Position numbers and translations under genes: made by a program
DNA from: a virus
Virus record (IMG/VR): IMGVR_UViG_3300036770_008028
Span: 93,499 to 157,498 of that record
DNA: 64,000 nucleotides
Strand: one strand, 5' to 3'
In this document: positions 53,712-61,153 of the stretch, piece by piece
How positions within the stretch are numbered: position 1 is the first letter of the stretch
Layout: every line of letters starts with the position of its first letter
The notes under the pieces: generated by a model
The model's database searches: none
Told to the model about the DNA's origin: nothing
What the model saw: only the letters and a program-made list of their open reading frames with translations

Positions 53712-54415
53712 GGCACCAATTTGTTAGACACACAGTATTGTAACACGAAACGAGCCCAGGCTGTGTGTGCTTCTGGCCCAAAATGCCAAGAATCGGGTGC
53801 CACAGTTTGGAAACCTTGCCTTTGTAGCCAGGCCGAATAGGTGGATTTGGAATCATAGGGGCCGATATAGTTCAGCCCCCAGGGTTTTTGATGCTTGATC
53901 AAACTGAAGTCATTGTTGCCATTGAAAAACACGTGCCGGATTCCGTGATCCTGGAGCTCCTGATGGAAATCCCAAATATGCGCATGTTGATCATGTACGC
54001 AAGCCCGCCAGTCTATAGCACTGACAAATTGACGATAGCGTTCTCGCAAGACCTCAGGAACGCCATCGGTACCGCTGGCTCCTACCTGATGCCAAACATC
54101 TTCAAAAAACCATTCCTGCCGTTCCCAGGTGCTCCATTGGATGATCACGAAATATTGTCCTGGAATCACATCTGGTCGGAACAGATGCTCTCGTGTGGTC
54201 CTCATGATGCGGGCATTGCTGCCGCCGGCCTGGGCCTGGCAATTGAGTCCCATCTTGAGAGTATCAGCCAATCGCCGTCCCCAACTCACAGCCAGATTCG
54301 CAGGATGTGGTGCACGGCCTAGATAAAAATACTGGCTGTCGTCCTCAGCAAACGCATGAGGTGTGACTGCTTCAGCGGCTGCTGTATGGCTGTCGCCATT
54401 GACGTACAGGATCAT
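53708..54415 (-). CDS. SGNH/GDSL-like hydrolase
   Basis: 235 aa. Block I is NGDSHTAAAE (nucleophile Ser), AGGSNARIMRTT has the oxyanion Gly/Asn, IQWSTWERQEW is the phage-type strand, and WHFGPEAH holds the catalytic Asp/His. Paralogous in build to 4164-4814. Likely an esterase or deacylase on a sugar or lipid. ATGA coupling with both the nuclease and the nucleotidyltransferase genes. Confidence 0.77.
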   Translation of the reverse strand: MILYVNGDSHTAAAEAVTPHAFAEDDSQYFYLGRAPHPANLAVSWGRRLADTLKMGLNCQAQAGGSNARIMRTTREHLFRPDVIPGQYFVIIQWSTWERQEWFFEDVWHQVGASGTDGVPEVLRERYRQFVSAIDWRACVHDQHAHIWDFHQELQDHGIRHVFFNGNNDFSLIKHQKPWGLNYIGPYDSKSTYSAWLQRQGFQTVAPDSWHFGPEAHTAWARFVLQYCVSNKLVP

Positions 54416-54945
54416 TTGGTCTGGAGATAAGGGTCGACGGGATCTGGTGTCAAGACCAATGCTTGATCTGGCGGTGTGCGGAGATTTTTTTCAATCTCGG
54501 CCTGTACCACACGTTTGCGCAGGCTAGAACTGGAAAATGAATGATCACGTGCATTGAATATGCATTCAATCTCCCTTCGTTCACATTCATACCGGCCACT
54601 GAAATGCTTGCCTTCGTATTCTACTCCTAGCACACGCACATCTAGAGGCAGGATCAGCAAGAGATCAACGAGATCTTGTTCCGTCTGATAAACCACCACC
54701 TCATCCACGTAGCGGCAGGCTGCCAATTGAATTTGTCGTTCCACGATGCTCTGCACGGGTCGATTTTTGGTGTCGGGCCGATCTATGGTAGGATCTGTTT
54801 GCAGCCCAGCGATAAGATAATCGCAGTGGTTTTTGGCTTCACTCAGCATGGCGATGTGTCCAGCATGTAGCATATCAAAGGTACTGAAAGTGATACCGAT
54901 CTTTTTGCCCTGAGATTTTAGTTCTTTGATGTGATTGAAGATCAT
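54412..54945 (-). CDS. Nucleotidyltransferase (cytidylyltransferase-like, HIGH motif)
   Basis: 177 aa. GITFSTFDMLHAGHIAML contains the HxGH site (HAGH) for the nucleotide phosphates; the following RPVQSIVERQIQLAACRYVDEVV is typical of glycerol-3-phosphate cytidylyltransferase and HldE/RfaE-type enzymes, as is SSSSLRKRV near the C-terminus (the ISTT/SSTxL block). It activates a phosphorylated sugar or polyol with CTP or ATP. Coupled to the SGNH gene. Confidence 0.85.
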   Translation of the reverse strand: MIFNHIKELKSQGKKIGITFSTFDMLHAGHIAMLSEAKNHCDYLIAGLQTDPTIDRPDTKNRPVQSIVERQIQLAACRYVDEVVVYQTEQDLVDLLLILPLDVRVLGVEYEGKHFSGRYECERREIECIFNARDHSFSSSSLRKRVVQAEIEKNLRTPPDQALVLTPDPVDPYLQTK

Positions 54946-55313
54946 GATATCTCCTTGCGACCTCCACCGATGTCACGCTCTCGGGTGAATCTAGGATTCA
55001 TGGCCTGTTCCTGTTCCCAGGTCTCCATTACAACATGTCTGCAAACATTCTGAAACCACTGGTCTACAATGTCTGCATCGGTTTTTCCTTGATATCCAGC
55101 ACGCAGGAGATTGGCCACAAACTTTTCGTTCCAGTCTAGTTCAAAACTACCTTCATGGAGATTTTCAGGATTGATGTCCATGCTAAGAATAGACACATAG
55201 GGTTCGCCGCGTTCTGTGGCTAGGTCTTTGGCAGATTTTGTTACCTTTGCAGGTCGTTCTTTGATTTCCGCGGGTCTTTGAGATTTTTTCTTGAATCTGT
55301 CAAACAGTCCCAT
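54942..55313 (-). CDS. 123-aa conserved phage protein
   Basis: MGLFDRFKKK, then LATERGEPYVSILSMDINPENLHEGSFELDWNEKFVANLLRAGYQGKTDADIVDQWFQNVCR: a pattern I recognise strongly from T4-like marine phages. Soluble. Function unknown. ATGA overlap with the nucleotidyltransferase gene. Confidence 0.82.
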   Translation of the reverse strand: MGLFDRFKKKSQRPAEIKERPAKVTKSAKDLATERGEPYVSILSMDINPENLHEGSFELDWNEKFVANLLRAGYQGKTDADIVDQWFQNVCRHVVMETWEQEQAMNPRFTRERDIGGGRKEIS

Positions 55314-55566
55314 TGGGATTTCCTTTCAACATCATGATCACGCCTTCATCTCTGTGTAGCCAACGGCGTTCGACGATGGGCTCGCCGGGTCCAGTCCACA
55401 TGGCCTCGGCCCTCACGGCCGGCCCCCATACTCTGCGTTGGGTACGATAACAGCGCCTAGGCCATACACTCCAACAATATTCAAATCTTGCCCGGCGTTC
55501 GAAGTCATCTTGATCCGCCAACAACCGGATGGCACGGGCCATGGTGCCTTCTATGGCCCACATCAT
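55300..55566 (-). CDS. 88-aa conserved phage protein (AMWTGPG type)
   Basis: ATG 55566 in an ATGA overlap with the QueE stop. WPRRCYRTQRRVWGPAVRAEAMWTGPGEP and ERRWLHRDE are conserved features I recall in this phage family. Function unknown. Confidence 0.75.
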   Translation of the reverse strand: MMWAIEGTMARAIRLLADQDDFERRARFEYCWSVWPRRCYRTQRRVWGPAVRAEAMWTGPGEPIVERRWLHRDEGVIMMLKGNPNGTV

Positions 55567-56456
55567 GTACCCCATTCGTTCTTGTAAATATCAACCTGAA
55601 GTCTGGGACTGTATCGCCACCCTCTTTCGAGTGCTAGATTTGCCACTTCTTGCGTGTTGAGATTGTACACCTGCGGTACCCCACCCGCGGGCATGAGATA
55701 GATTGGACCACCGAATCCGGCTTCTCGGTATTCAGCCACGGCACGCTCTGCATCTTCCACATCCTGTCTAGTGGCCACAACGAATTTGAGATAGGTCGAT
55801 CCTACCAGTTCATAACTCTTGACTATGGTGGGATTGATGGCCTTTTCCCATGCCTCTCCTGAACAGGGCAATTTAGGACTCACAGAGAACGTAAGCCGAT
55901 CGTAGTCTCGACCGTGACGGGTGAATTCTTCAAAGAAATAGTCACGTACCTCGGGATACAGTTCCTGGCTACCATTGGTCTCGATTGTGAGATCTTTCAG
56001 TCCTTTCTGTCTCAGTAGATCCAGCAGGGTGGGATACAGTTGCTGATAGGCAAGGAATGGTTCTCCACCAGTGATGATGAAATGTATCTGATCGCTCCAG
56101 TCTTGATCCCACTTTCCTTGTGGCAACAGCGCATGGATTTCGGCGGCAATGGTATCAACGTCTGCTTGTTTATTGAATCGCTTGAATTCAGGATAGATCG
56201 ATGCGTAGGTGTCGCAACCTGTGGTGACCAGGGGCAGGTCCCGGAATTCTCGGTACCGATCCGGGTCGGCTTCGACCCGGCGCAGGATTTCTACTACTTC
56301 AGGATTATGACCTTCGATATTCTCGTCTCGTGGCCGCCCAAACTTCCGGCAACGGAAGTTACAACCGTATGTGCGAAAAAAGATACTGGGCACACCGGCC
56401 CATTTGCCTTCACCTTGCAGGCTGTAAAATATTTCAGTGTATGTGATTTTTTCCAT
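55563..56456 (-). CDS. queE: 7-carboxy-7-deazaguanine synthase-like radical SAM enzyme (QueE)
   Basis: 297 aa. N-terminal EIFYSLQGEGKWAGVPSIFFRTYGCNFRC is the QueE signature. Odd: the third cluster cysteine is not in the usual C-x3-C-x2-C place; the residue there is Phe39, and the next cysteine is C81 in LVTTGCDTYASIYPEF. This rearrangement looks like a phage QueE subgroup. IITGGEPFLAYQ is the GGEP motif. It makes 7-carboxy-7-deazaguanine on the path to preQ0, used for tRNA queuosine or modified phage DNA. QueD and FolE lie downstream of the same strand; no QueC is seen in the window. Confidence 0.88.
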   Translation of the reverse strand: MEKITYTEIFYSLQGEGKWAGVPSIFFRTYGCNFRCRKFGRPRDENIEGHNPEVVEILRRVEADPDRYREFRDLPLVTTGCDTYASIYPEFKRFNKQADVDTIAAEIHALLPQGKWDQDWSDQIHFIITGGEPFLAYQQLYPTLLDLLRQKGLKDLTIETNGSQELYPEVRDYFFEEFTRHGRDYDRLTFSVSPKLPCSGEAWEKAINPTIVKSYELVGSTYLKFVVATRQDVEDAERAVAEYREAGFGGPIYLMPAGGVPQVYNLNTQEVANLALERGWRYSPRLQVDIYKNEWGT

Positions 56457-56458
56457 GA

Positions 56459-56953
56459 TTAGTCCTGAGATTTTTCGTTATCGTAAGGTTCGATATTTTC
56501 TTCGATGACGGCAGTATCGCCGTAACCATCGGCATCTACGAGGTCGATTTTTACAGGACCCAGGATGCACACATGATCGTCTTCGATCTCCCAGGCATGA
56601 TCTCCATCGTAGATCCAGCCCGTGCCCCAGCGGCCATAATCGTCCTGTTGCTCGCCGCGACACAGGGCTTCGATCTCTGCTTTTTCTTCATCGGTAAATC
56701 CGTCGCTGAAATTTACATAAACAGCACATAAGTCATCCAGCTCACATCCCCAACCGCATTGCGGATTACAATTAACCCGGTCTATTTCGAACTTCCATAC
56801 AGGTTCATCTTCTTCTCGAAATCCATACCCCCATCGCCATGTTTCAGTGACATCAAACCCGCGAACAGTTCCATCAGGCCGGCGTTCAAACACATCAACG
56901 AAGTATTCTACTGATTTTTTTTCCAAAGGCGTGATGCGATATAATTTTTCCAT
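56459..56953 (-). CDS. 165-aa conserved phage protein (RITPLEKKSV type)
   Basis: ATG 56953 overlaps the cupin stop (TGATG). MEKLYRITPLEKKSVEYFVDVFER, then ETWRWGYGF, CGWGCELDDLCAVYVNFSDGFTDEEKAEIEAL, and GWIYDGDHAWEIEDDHVCILGPVKIDL, each a known block of a T4-like phage protein family. Function unknown. It lies two bases upstream of queE. Confidence 0.82.
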   Translation of the reverse strand: MEKLYRITPLEKKSVEYFVDVFERRPDGTVRGFDVTETWRWGYGFREEDEPVWKFEIDRVNCNPQCGWGCELDDLCAVYVNFSDGFTDEEKAEIEALCRGEQQDDYGRWGTGWIYDGDHAWEIEDDHVCILGPVKIDLVDADGYGDTAVIEENIEPYDNEKSQD

Positions 56954-57294
56954 CAATGATTCCTTTTGCCTTGGAACACACAATTGAACAACATATGACT
57001 ATCTCCATCGTTTATGACTCTATGAAAGGCCCCGTCAGGGATCAAGACCACATCACCAGGGCTCACAGCAAACGGTTCATCGGTTTCTTCGCCTACGATC
57101 ATGTGACCGCGTCCCTGTACAAAAAAGTATACTTCTTCCTGCCCTGCGTGCCTGTGCCCACGGGTTTGTTTTCCACGATACAGCCATGTAGAACTCAGTA
57201 CGAGATTATCGAGATCGTGATTGTCCTTGAGTCGGTAAACTTCGTTGTCTTTGACGACGTCACCGCCGACGTCATGTACAGAATATTTCTTCAT
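56953..57294 (-). CDS. Cupin-domain protein
   Basis: 113 aa single cupin. GHRHAGQEEVYFFVQGRGHMIV carries the first cupin motif (G-x-H-x-H...E...G) and GDVVLIPDGAFHRVIN the second (G-D-x3-P-x-G-x2-H-x3-N). Metal ligands H, H, E, H are intact, so it may bind Fe or Mn and act as sugar isomerase, dioxygenase or binding protein. Overlaps the glycosylase gene by 23 bases. Confidence 0.85.
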   Translation of the reverse strand: MKKYSVHDVGGDVVKDNEVYRLKDNHDLDNLVLSSTWLYRGKQTRGHRHAGQEEVYFFVQGRGHMIVGEETDEPFAVSPGDVVLIPDGAFHRVINDGDSHMLFNCVFQGKRNH

Positions 57295-57697
57295 TCAAAT
57301 ATCTTTTCAGTTCTTTGTCTGTGGGTTCGACACCATAGTTTTGTTTGAAAAAGATCTCATATGAGTCCGAACCATACTTGCCAATGCCATACAACATTGT
57401 AGCATCTGTGCCGTCCCAGGTCAAGTAGTCTGCTGTCATTCGTCGCAGCCGTTTGGAGCGCACATTGACCATGCCCAGACTCCAGATCACATCTCTTACG
57501 TCTTCGTCGTGAGCACAAAGAAAATGCTCAGGTCCCGGCCAAGTATCCAAAAATATGGGCAGGACCGTTTTGACAGGCCTACGTCCAGTCTGGTTCAGCA
57601 TGATCACGGCCACCATATGTTGCCACGCACGATAAAATCTATCCGTGGACGGCAACTGCTGTTGCACCATGAGGTCATCGCGCAAAGGTTGGATCAT
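57272..57697 (-). CDS. HhH-GPD DNA glycosylase (MBD4-like)
   Basis: 141 aa from ATG 57697 (ATGA overlap). WQHMVAVIMLNQTGRRPVKTVLPIFLDTWPGPEHF, then LYGIGKYGSDSYEIF, is the helix-hairpin-helix segment of the MBD4/MutY/EndoIII fold; the downstream EPTDKELKRYLNE contains the catalytic Asp. MBD4-like glycosylases remove T or U from T:G/U:G mismatches. The small single domain is complete. May repair deaminated bases in phage or host DNA. Confidence 0.8.
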   Translation of the reverse strand: MIQPLRDDLMVQQQLPSTDRFYRAWQHMVAVIMLNQTGRRPVKTVLPIFLDTWPGPEHFLCAHDEDVRDVIWSLGMVNVRSKRLRRMTADYLTWDGTDATMLYGIGKYGSDSYEIFFKQNYGVEPTDKELKRYLNEEIFCT

Positions 57698-58047
57698 CGC
57701 AGGAATTTTTTGAGTTCGGGTGGTTTCCACCCTTCGGGTTTGAGTACTTTACCATCTTCACGTTTACGCACTTTACCTGTTTGTTGATCGATCTTGGCGA
57801 AGTTGGTATGCATCACTTCGTTCCAGGCACCCTGGCCGTCCGCGCCTAGGCTGTGTATAGCACCCACCGTGACCACCAAGATATCGATCAAGGCGTCGAG
57901 GTCGTCCTCGGCTGTGCGGCTAGCACACAGTTCGTTGAACTCTTCGCGGATGAGATTACAGTACATCTGGTACTGATCCGGGTTGAGTTTGCCCACTGTC
58001 TGATCGCAGGCTCGCATGAATACTGCTTGGTCTAAAAACACGCTCAT
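57694..58047 (-). CDS. MazG-like nucleotide pyrophosphohydrolase
   Basis: 117 aa from ATG 58047. LIREEFNELCASRTAEDDLDALIDILVVTVGAIHSLG contains the E-x-x-E...D-x-x-D motif of the all-alpha NTP pyrophosphohydrolases, and GKVRKREDGKVLKPEGWKPPEL is the usual phage C-terminus. Such enzymes clear abnormal or regulatory nucleotides (dNTPs, ppGpp). Full domain present. Confidence 0.85.
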   Translation of the reverse strand: MSVFLDQAVFMRACDQTVGKLNPDQYQMYCNLIREEFNELCASRTAEDDLDALIDILVVTVGAIHSLGADGQGAWNEVMHTNFAKIDQQTGKVRKREDGKVLKPEGWKPPELKKFLR

Positions 58048-58541
58048 TGATGTTGCTCCTCTGGATTCCAACGTCTCCACCACTCTTCCCAGGGAAACAC
58101 TATCCACTGCGGATCTGCGGCTTTGTTGATATTTTCTGCGGCATAATCTGGGGTGTGCTTGCTCTCGCTGGATTCGTTGTCATACAACACCGCCACACGC
58201 ACATTGTTGCCCCAGCACGACTCAATGTTCCAGTCTTGATGTATCCAGTTCAAGGTATCTCCAGAATCGTTGATGTCGTCTACGATCAAGATGTTACGAT
58301 GTTTTGTGGCATCTTCCTGCATCCAGAAGTTACTTTCACAGTCGGGCTCTTCGCCACGTAGACTGACCTTGAGTGTTTCCATAGGAACATCGAGATACTG
58401 GCTGATGAGATTGGCCGGGGTGAGTCCGCCCCGGGTTATGCCCACCACATAATCGGGTACCCACCGATCCTGCCACATCTGCCGAACCAGTTCTTGTACC
58501 TGCCGTTGCACATCATTCCAACTCACATAGATTTTTTTCAC
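58044..58541 (-). CDS. Phosphoribosyltransferase (Gpt-like)
   Basis: 165 aa from GTG 58541 (GTGA overlap with the methyltransferase stop); longer in-frame starts run into the neighbour. ILIVDDINDSGDTL is the PRPP-binding motif, GITRGGL the PPi loop. The family converts bases with PRPP (xanthine/guanine type). Fits with deazaguanine and nucleotide salvage genes nearby. Overlaps the MazG gene by 4 bases. Confidence 0.85.
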   Translation of the reverse strand: MKKIYVSWNDVQRQVQELVRQMWQDRWVPDYVVGITRGGLTPANLISQYLDVPMETLKVSLRGEEPDCESNFWMQEDATKHRNILIVDDINDSGDTLNWIHQDWNIESCWGNNVRVAVLYDNESSESKHTPDYAAENINKAADPQWIVFPWEEWWRRWNPEEQHQ

Positions 58542-59317
58542 AATTTCCTCGCTTTGATCAATAGATGCCATCCTAGATATTCGCGCACAGCATCTCTCAT
58601 CACATCGGGCATGGCTTCGAACCAAGATTCCAGTTCAAATCGGCCTTGTTTATAGGCCGGAACATTGTACATGAAACAATGATCTTGGCGTATGCGTTCG
58701 AGATGGAACACACCTTGTAGTAATTCCAGTATTTCGTCACGGGTGAATGCTTCGGCATAGGGGCACTGTGCCTGTGCTTCGAATTGATCTAGGCCTTTCT
58801 GGATCATGGCATACTTCCAGGAATTCTTGGCATAGACCATGAATCTTAGTTCGCTGCCAGTATGCATCACTTGAGAAATGTTGACTAGATGATCGCGCAT
58901 GCCAGGAAAATGATGCAACACACCATAACTGTAGACCAGATCAAATTCACCCAGGGTCTTGAGGAAATCCACGTCAGTAACGCTGTTCTGATGGAAATCT
59001 CCATCTAGTCCGTACACTTCGAATCTCTTGCGACTGAGTTCCAGGCTTTCTTCGGATATGTCGATGCCGGTATATTCAGCACCGTGACGTGCGAATTGTT
59101 CGGCATCGGTACCAATGCCGCATCCGATCTCCAGTACTCGTTTTCCCCGCCAGAGATGGAAGCCAGCGAAGTCAAGTATGTGTGGTTCTGCACGATAGCG
59201 TTTGACCGTGACCGCATCAAAGTAGGCTTCAGTGCCCACAGGTTCGGTGCTGTGTCCTACGTTGCAGGGCTGTCGGTTCCAGTATTCTGTGATACGCTGA
59301 TCAAGATCTGTGTTCAT
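58538..59317 (-). CDS. SAM-dependent methyltransferase (class I)
   Basis: 259 aa. VLEIGCGIGTDAEQFARHGAEYTGIDIS is motif I, with the acidic residue at the second strand end; FDLVYSYGVLHHF is motif II/III. Similar to small-molecule or lipid methyltransferases (UbiE/UbiG build) rather than DNA methylases, as no DPPY-like motif exists. Coupled by ATGA to the glycosyltransferase upstream. Could methylate a sugar. Confidence 0.82.
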   Translation of the reverse strand: MNTDLDQRITEYWNRQPCNVGHSTEPVGTEAYFDAVTVKRYRAEPHILDFAGFHLWRGKRVLEIGCGIGTDAEQFARHGAEYTGIDISEESLELSRKRFEVYGLDGDFHQNSVTDVDFLKTLGEFDLVYSYGVLHHFPGMRDHLVNISQVMHTGSELRFMVYAKNSWKYAMIQKGLDQFEAQAQCPYAEAFTRDEILELLQGVFHLERIRQDHCFMYNVPAYKQGRFELESWFEAMPDVMRDAVREYLGWHLLIKARKL

Positions 59318-60129
59318 TTAAACACTGTCAGTTGGCGATTGGGATCAAATTCTTCACTGGTCATCTTGGCCCAGGGATTTTGTTGGCCCGACAGCACTGA
59401 TCGGAACCAAGACATGGCCTGTCCCTGTGATTCCAACATCTCACAGATGCGCAAGGCATCGGCCATGCGTCTTTTGCGCCAAGTGACGTGATTGAAATCT
59501 CTAGGATCTGAAGGCCTACCCTCCAGCATGATGCGTTCATGATAAGTGTCGTCGCCGTTGTTGCCAGTGAGATCATGCCGGTCATGTATGACTCGAACAT
59601 CGATGTTGTGCATGATGTCTAGCATGTAGGCTACCTGGCTCACCCAGGCGTCGCTGATCTGATGCGCAGAGACGTAACCAAACAGGTCATGCCAGGCCCT
59701 GGGCAAGATTGGAAATATAGCATAGGGGTGATCTCGGTGTGTGGGCATGCGTAGCACGCGGAAATGACCGTCATGGCGGCATATTTCTTGATCCCACCCC
59801 TGTGTTTCCATCACGGCGTCATCATTCCAGAACATCAGCCATTGCCCTTGAGAATTGGCAGCCAGGGTGTTCACATACTCGTTCAGACGCACATACCCAA
59901 TGGGTTCGAATTCCATCACAGTGTAGTACACACTGGCCCGGTCCAACAAGGGTGCTAGATTTTCTAAGAACCATGATGAAGTCTCGGTGTCATCTGAATC
60001 AAATCCTAGCATCAGTTCGATACAGGACGCATCAGCCACAGTGTCTACCAGACTCATGATCGATCGTTGCAGTGCATCTGTCCTCCCGCGGGTAGGCAGC
60101 AGGACAGAAATGGCGCAATCACCCTTCAT
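59314..60129 (-). CDS. Family 2 glycosyltransferase-like protein
   Basis: 271 aa from ATG 60129 (MKGDCAISVLLPTRGR). The N-terminal strand SVLLPTRGR binds the nucleotide, and LMFWNDDAVMETQGWD has the D-x-D-like metal site (NDD). GT-A fold. The donor and acceptor are unknown. The C-terminal part is predicted helical. Overlaps the queD start by 11 bases. Confidence 0.75.
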   Translation of the reverse strand: MKGDCAISVLLPTRGRTDALQRSIMSLVDTVADASCIELMLGFDSDDTETSSWFLENLAPLLDRASVYYTVMEFEPIGYVRLNEYVNTLAANSQGQWLMFWNDDAVMETQGWDQEICRHDGHFRVLRMPTHRDHPYAIFPILPRAWHDLFGYVSAHQISDAWVSQVAYMLDIMHNIDVRVIHDRHDLTGNNGDDTYHERIMLEGRPSDPRDFNHVTWRKRRMADALRICEMLESQGQAMSWFRSVLSGQQNPWAKMTSEEFDPNRQLTVFK

Positions 60130-60652
60130 AGATAGCGGAGTTTCCTTCGTGTTCAAAAACTTCTACCGAACGCAGTCTAACGCCTTGGCCTACCGGATAG
60201 CGAGGTGTGAAATCAACGATCTTGTCATCCTTGAAGAAATGCCAGGACTTTCCGGCCTGGAACTCTTTCAGGATATCCGCCATCACGCTGTAGGCCAGTT
60301 CCGCGAACTTTTCACAGCCTACTGCTTCTACCAATCTGAGATCACACACACCGCCCTGATCCTGCAGGCCCAGTTCGGCCATCTTTAGGAACATGGGCAA
60401 ATGCGGATCATCCTTGGCGACCACAAGTGTGTGATCAAACATGTGATCGGCCCAGTCTTTGAATGCTTTCAATCCACCGAAGTCCATAACCCAATTCCTA
60501 TCATCAAGGGTATCAGACTCAAATACAAGACGGATGCCAATGCTATAACCATGCAATAGGCTGCAATGACTGTGACTGCTACGCCATTGACGGAAACAAC
60601 ATGAAAGTCCACGATCATTGCCATAAGTTTTTGTTGAAACGTAAGTTGCCAT
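60119..60652 (-). CDS. queD: QueD/6-pyruvoyl-tetrahydropterin synthase-like
   Basis: 177 aa from ATG 60652 (MATYVSTKTYGNDRGLSC). Zinc histidines in SSHSHCSLLHGY; active-site region VMDFGGLKAFKDW, FDHTLVV, and C-terminal EHEGNSAIY with the conserved Glu. Converts the FolE product to 6-carboxy-tetrahydropterin, the QueE substrate. The T4-like phage variant of the family. Possible late box GATAAATA at 60729-60736. Confidence 0.9.
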   Translation of the reverse strand: MATYVSTKTYGNDRGLSCCFRQWRSSHSHCSLLHGYSIGIRLVFESDTLDDRNWVMDFGGLKAFKDWADHMFDHTLVVAKDDPHLPMFLKMAELGLQDQGGVCDLRLVEAVGCEKFAELAYSVMADILKEFQAGKSWHFFKDDKIVDFTPRYPVGQGVRLRSVEVFEHEGNSAIYEG

Positions 60653-60727
60653 TTTTTGTCTCCTATGATAGCAAGACACGCAGAATTTGTAGAGCGGGAT
60701 GAGCGTCAGGAAGGCCGCTGAGAAACA

Positions 60728-61153
60728 TTATTTATCTGTAGGGTTTTTATACCCCGGTTTTTTGTAGTTGGCCTGGCCTGGAACCACACCACGCACACCA
60801 CCCACAGGATCTTCAACGTCATTTTTGCGTCTGGGTATGAGATGCACATGCGGATACATCACGGTTTGACCGGCCTCTGCGCCCATGTTGATACCCACAT
60901 TGAAACTATCGCATTCACCTCGACGTACCATGGCCGTGCCCATCAGCAAGGCCAACCGGAAGGCTTCTGTGATATTACCAACAGCATCTCGTTCGGGCAC
61001 GAAAAGACGATGTCCTGGAGTCACGGGATACTTGTCTAGGAATACCCGCACATCTCCTAGATCTATGTCTAGTTCGGTCCAAGGAGCCACTCCATCGATC
61101 TGGGCCTGTTTGAGACTATAATGCGTGAGATATTGATCTTTGGGCTCGGGCAT
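60728..61153 (-). CDS. HIT-family nucleotide hydrolase/transferase
   Basis: 141 aa. YPHVHLIPRRKNDVEDPVGGVRGVVPG contains the histidine triad (H-x-H-x-x-P) and the loop typical of the phage/bacterial AP4A hydrolase branch. GHRLFVPERDAVGNI is the N-terminal block. It hydrolyses dinucleoside polyphosphates or adenylated substrates. Final segment is Lys-rich. ATG shares a base with the lipoprotein stop. Confidence 0.87.
   Translation of the reverse strand: MPEPKDQYLTHYSLKQAQIDGVAPWTELDIDLGDVRVFLDKYPVTPGHRLFVPERDAVGNITEAFRLALLMGTAMVRRGECDSFNVGINMGAEAGQTVMYPHVHLIPRRKNDVEDPVGGVRGVVPGQANYKKPGYKNPTDK
60729..60736 (-). promoter_or_regulatory. T4-type late promoter-like box
   Basis: GATAAATA on the minus strand at the end of the HIT gene, about 77 bases before queD. 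Confidence 0.35.
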
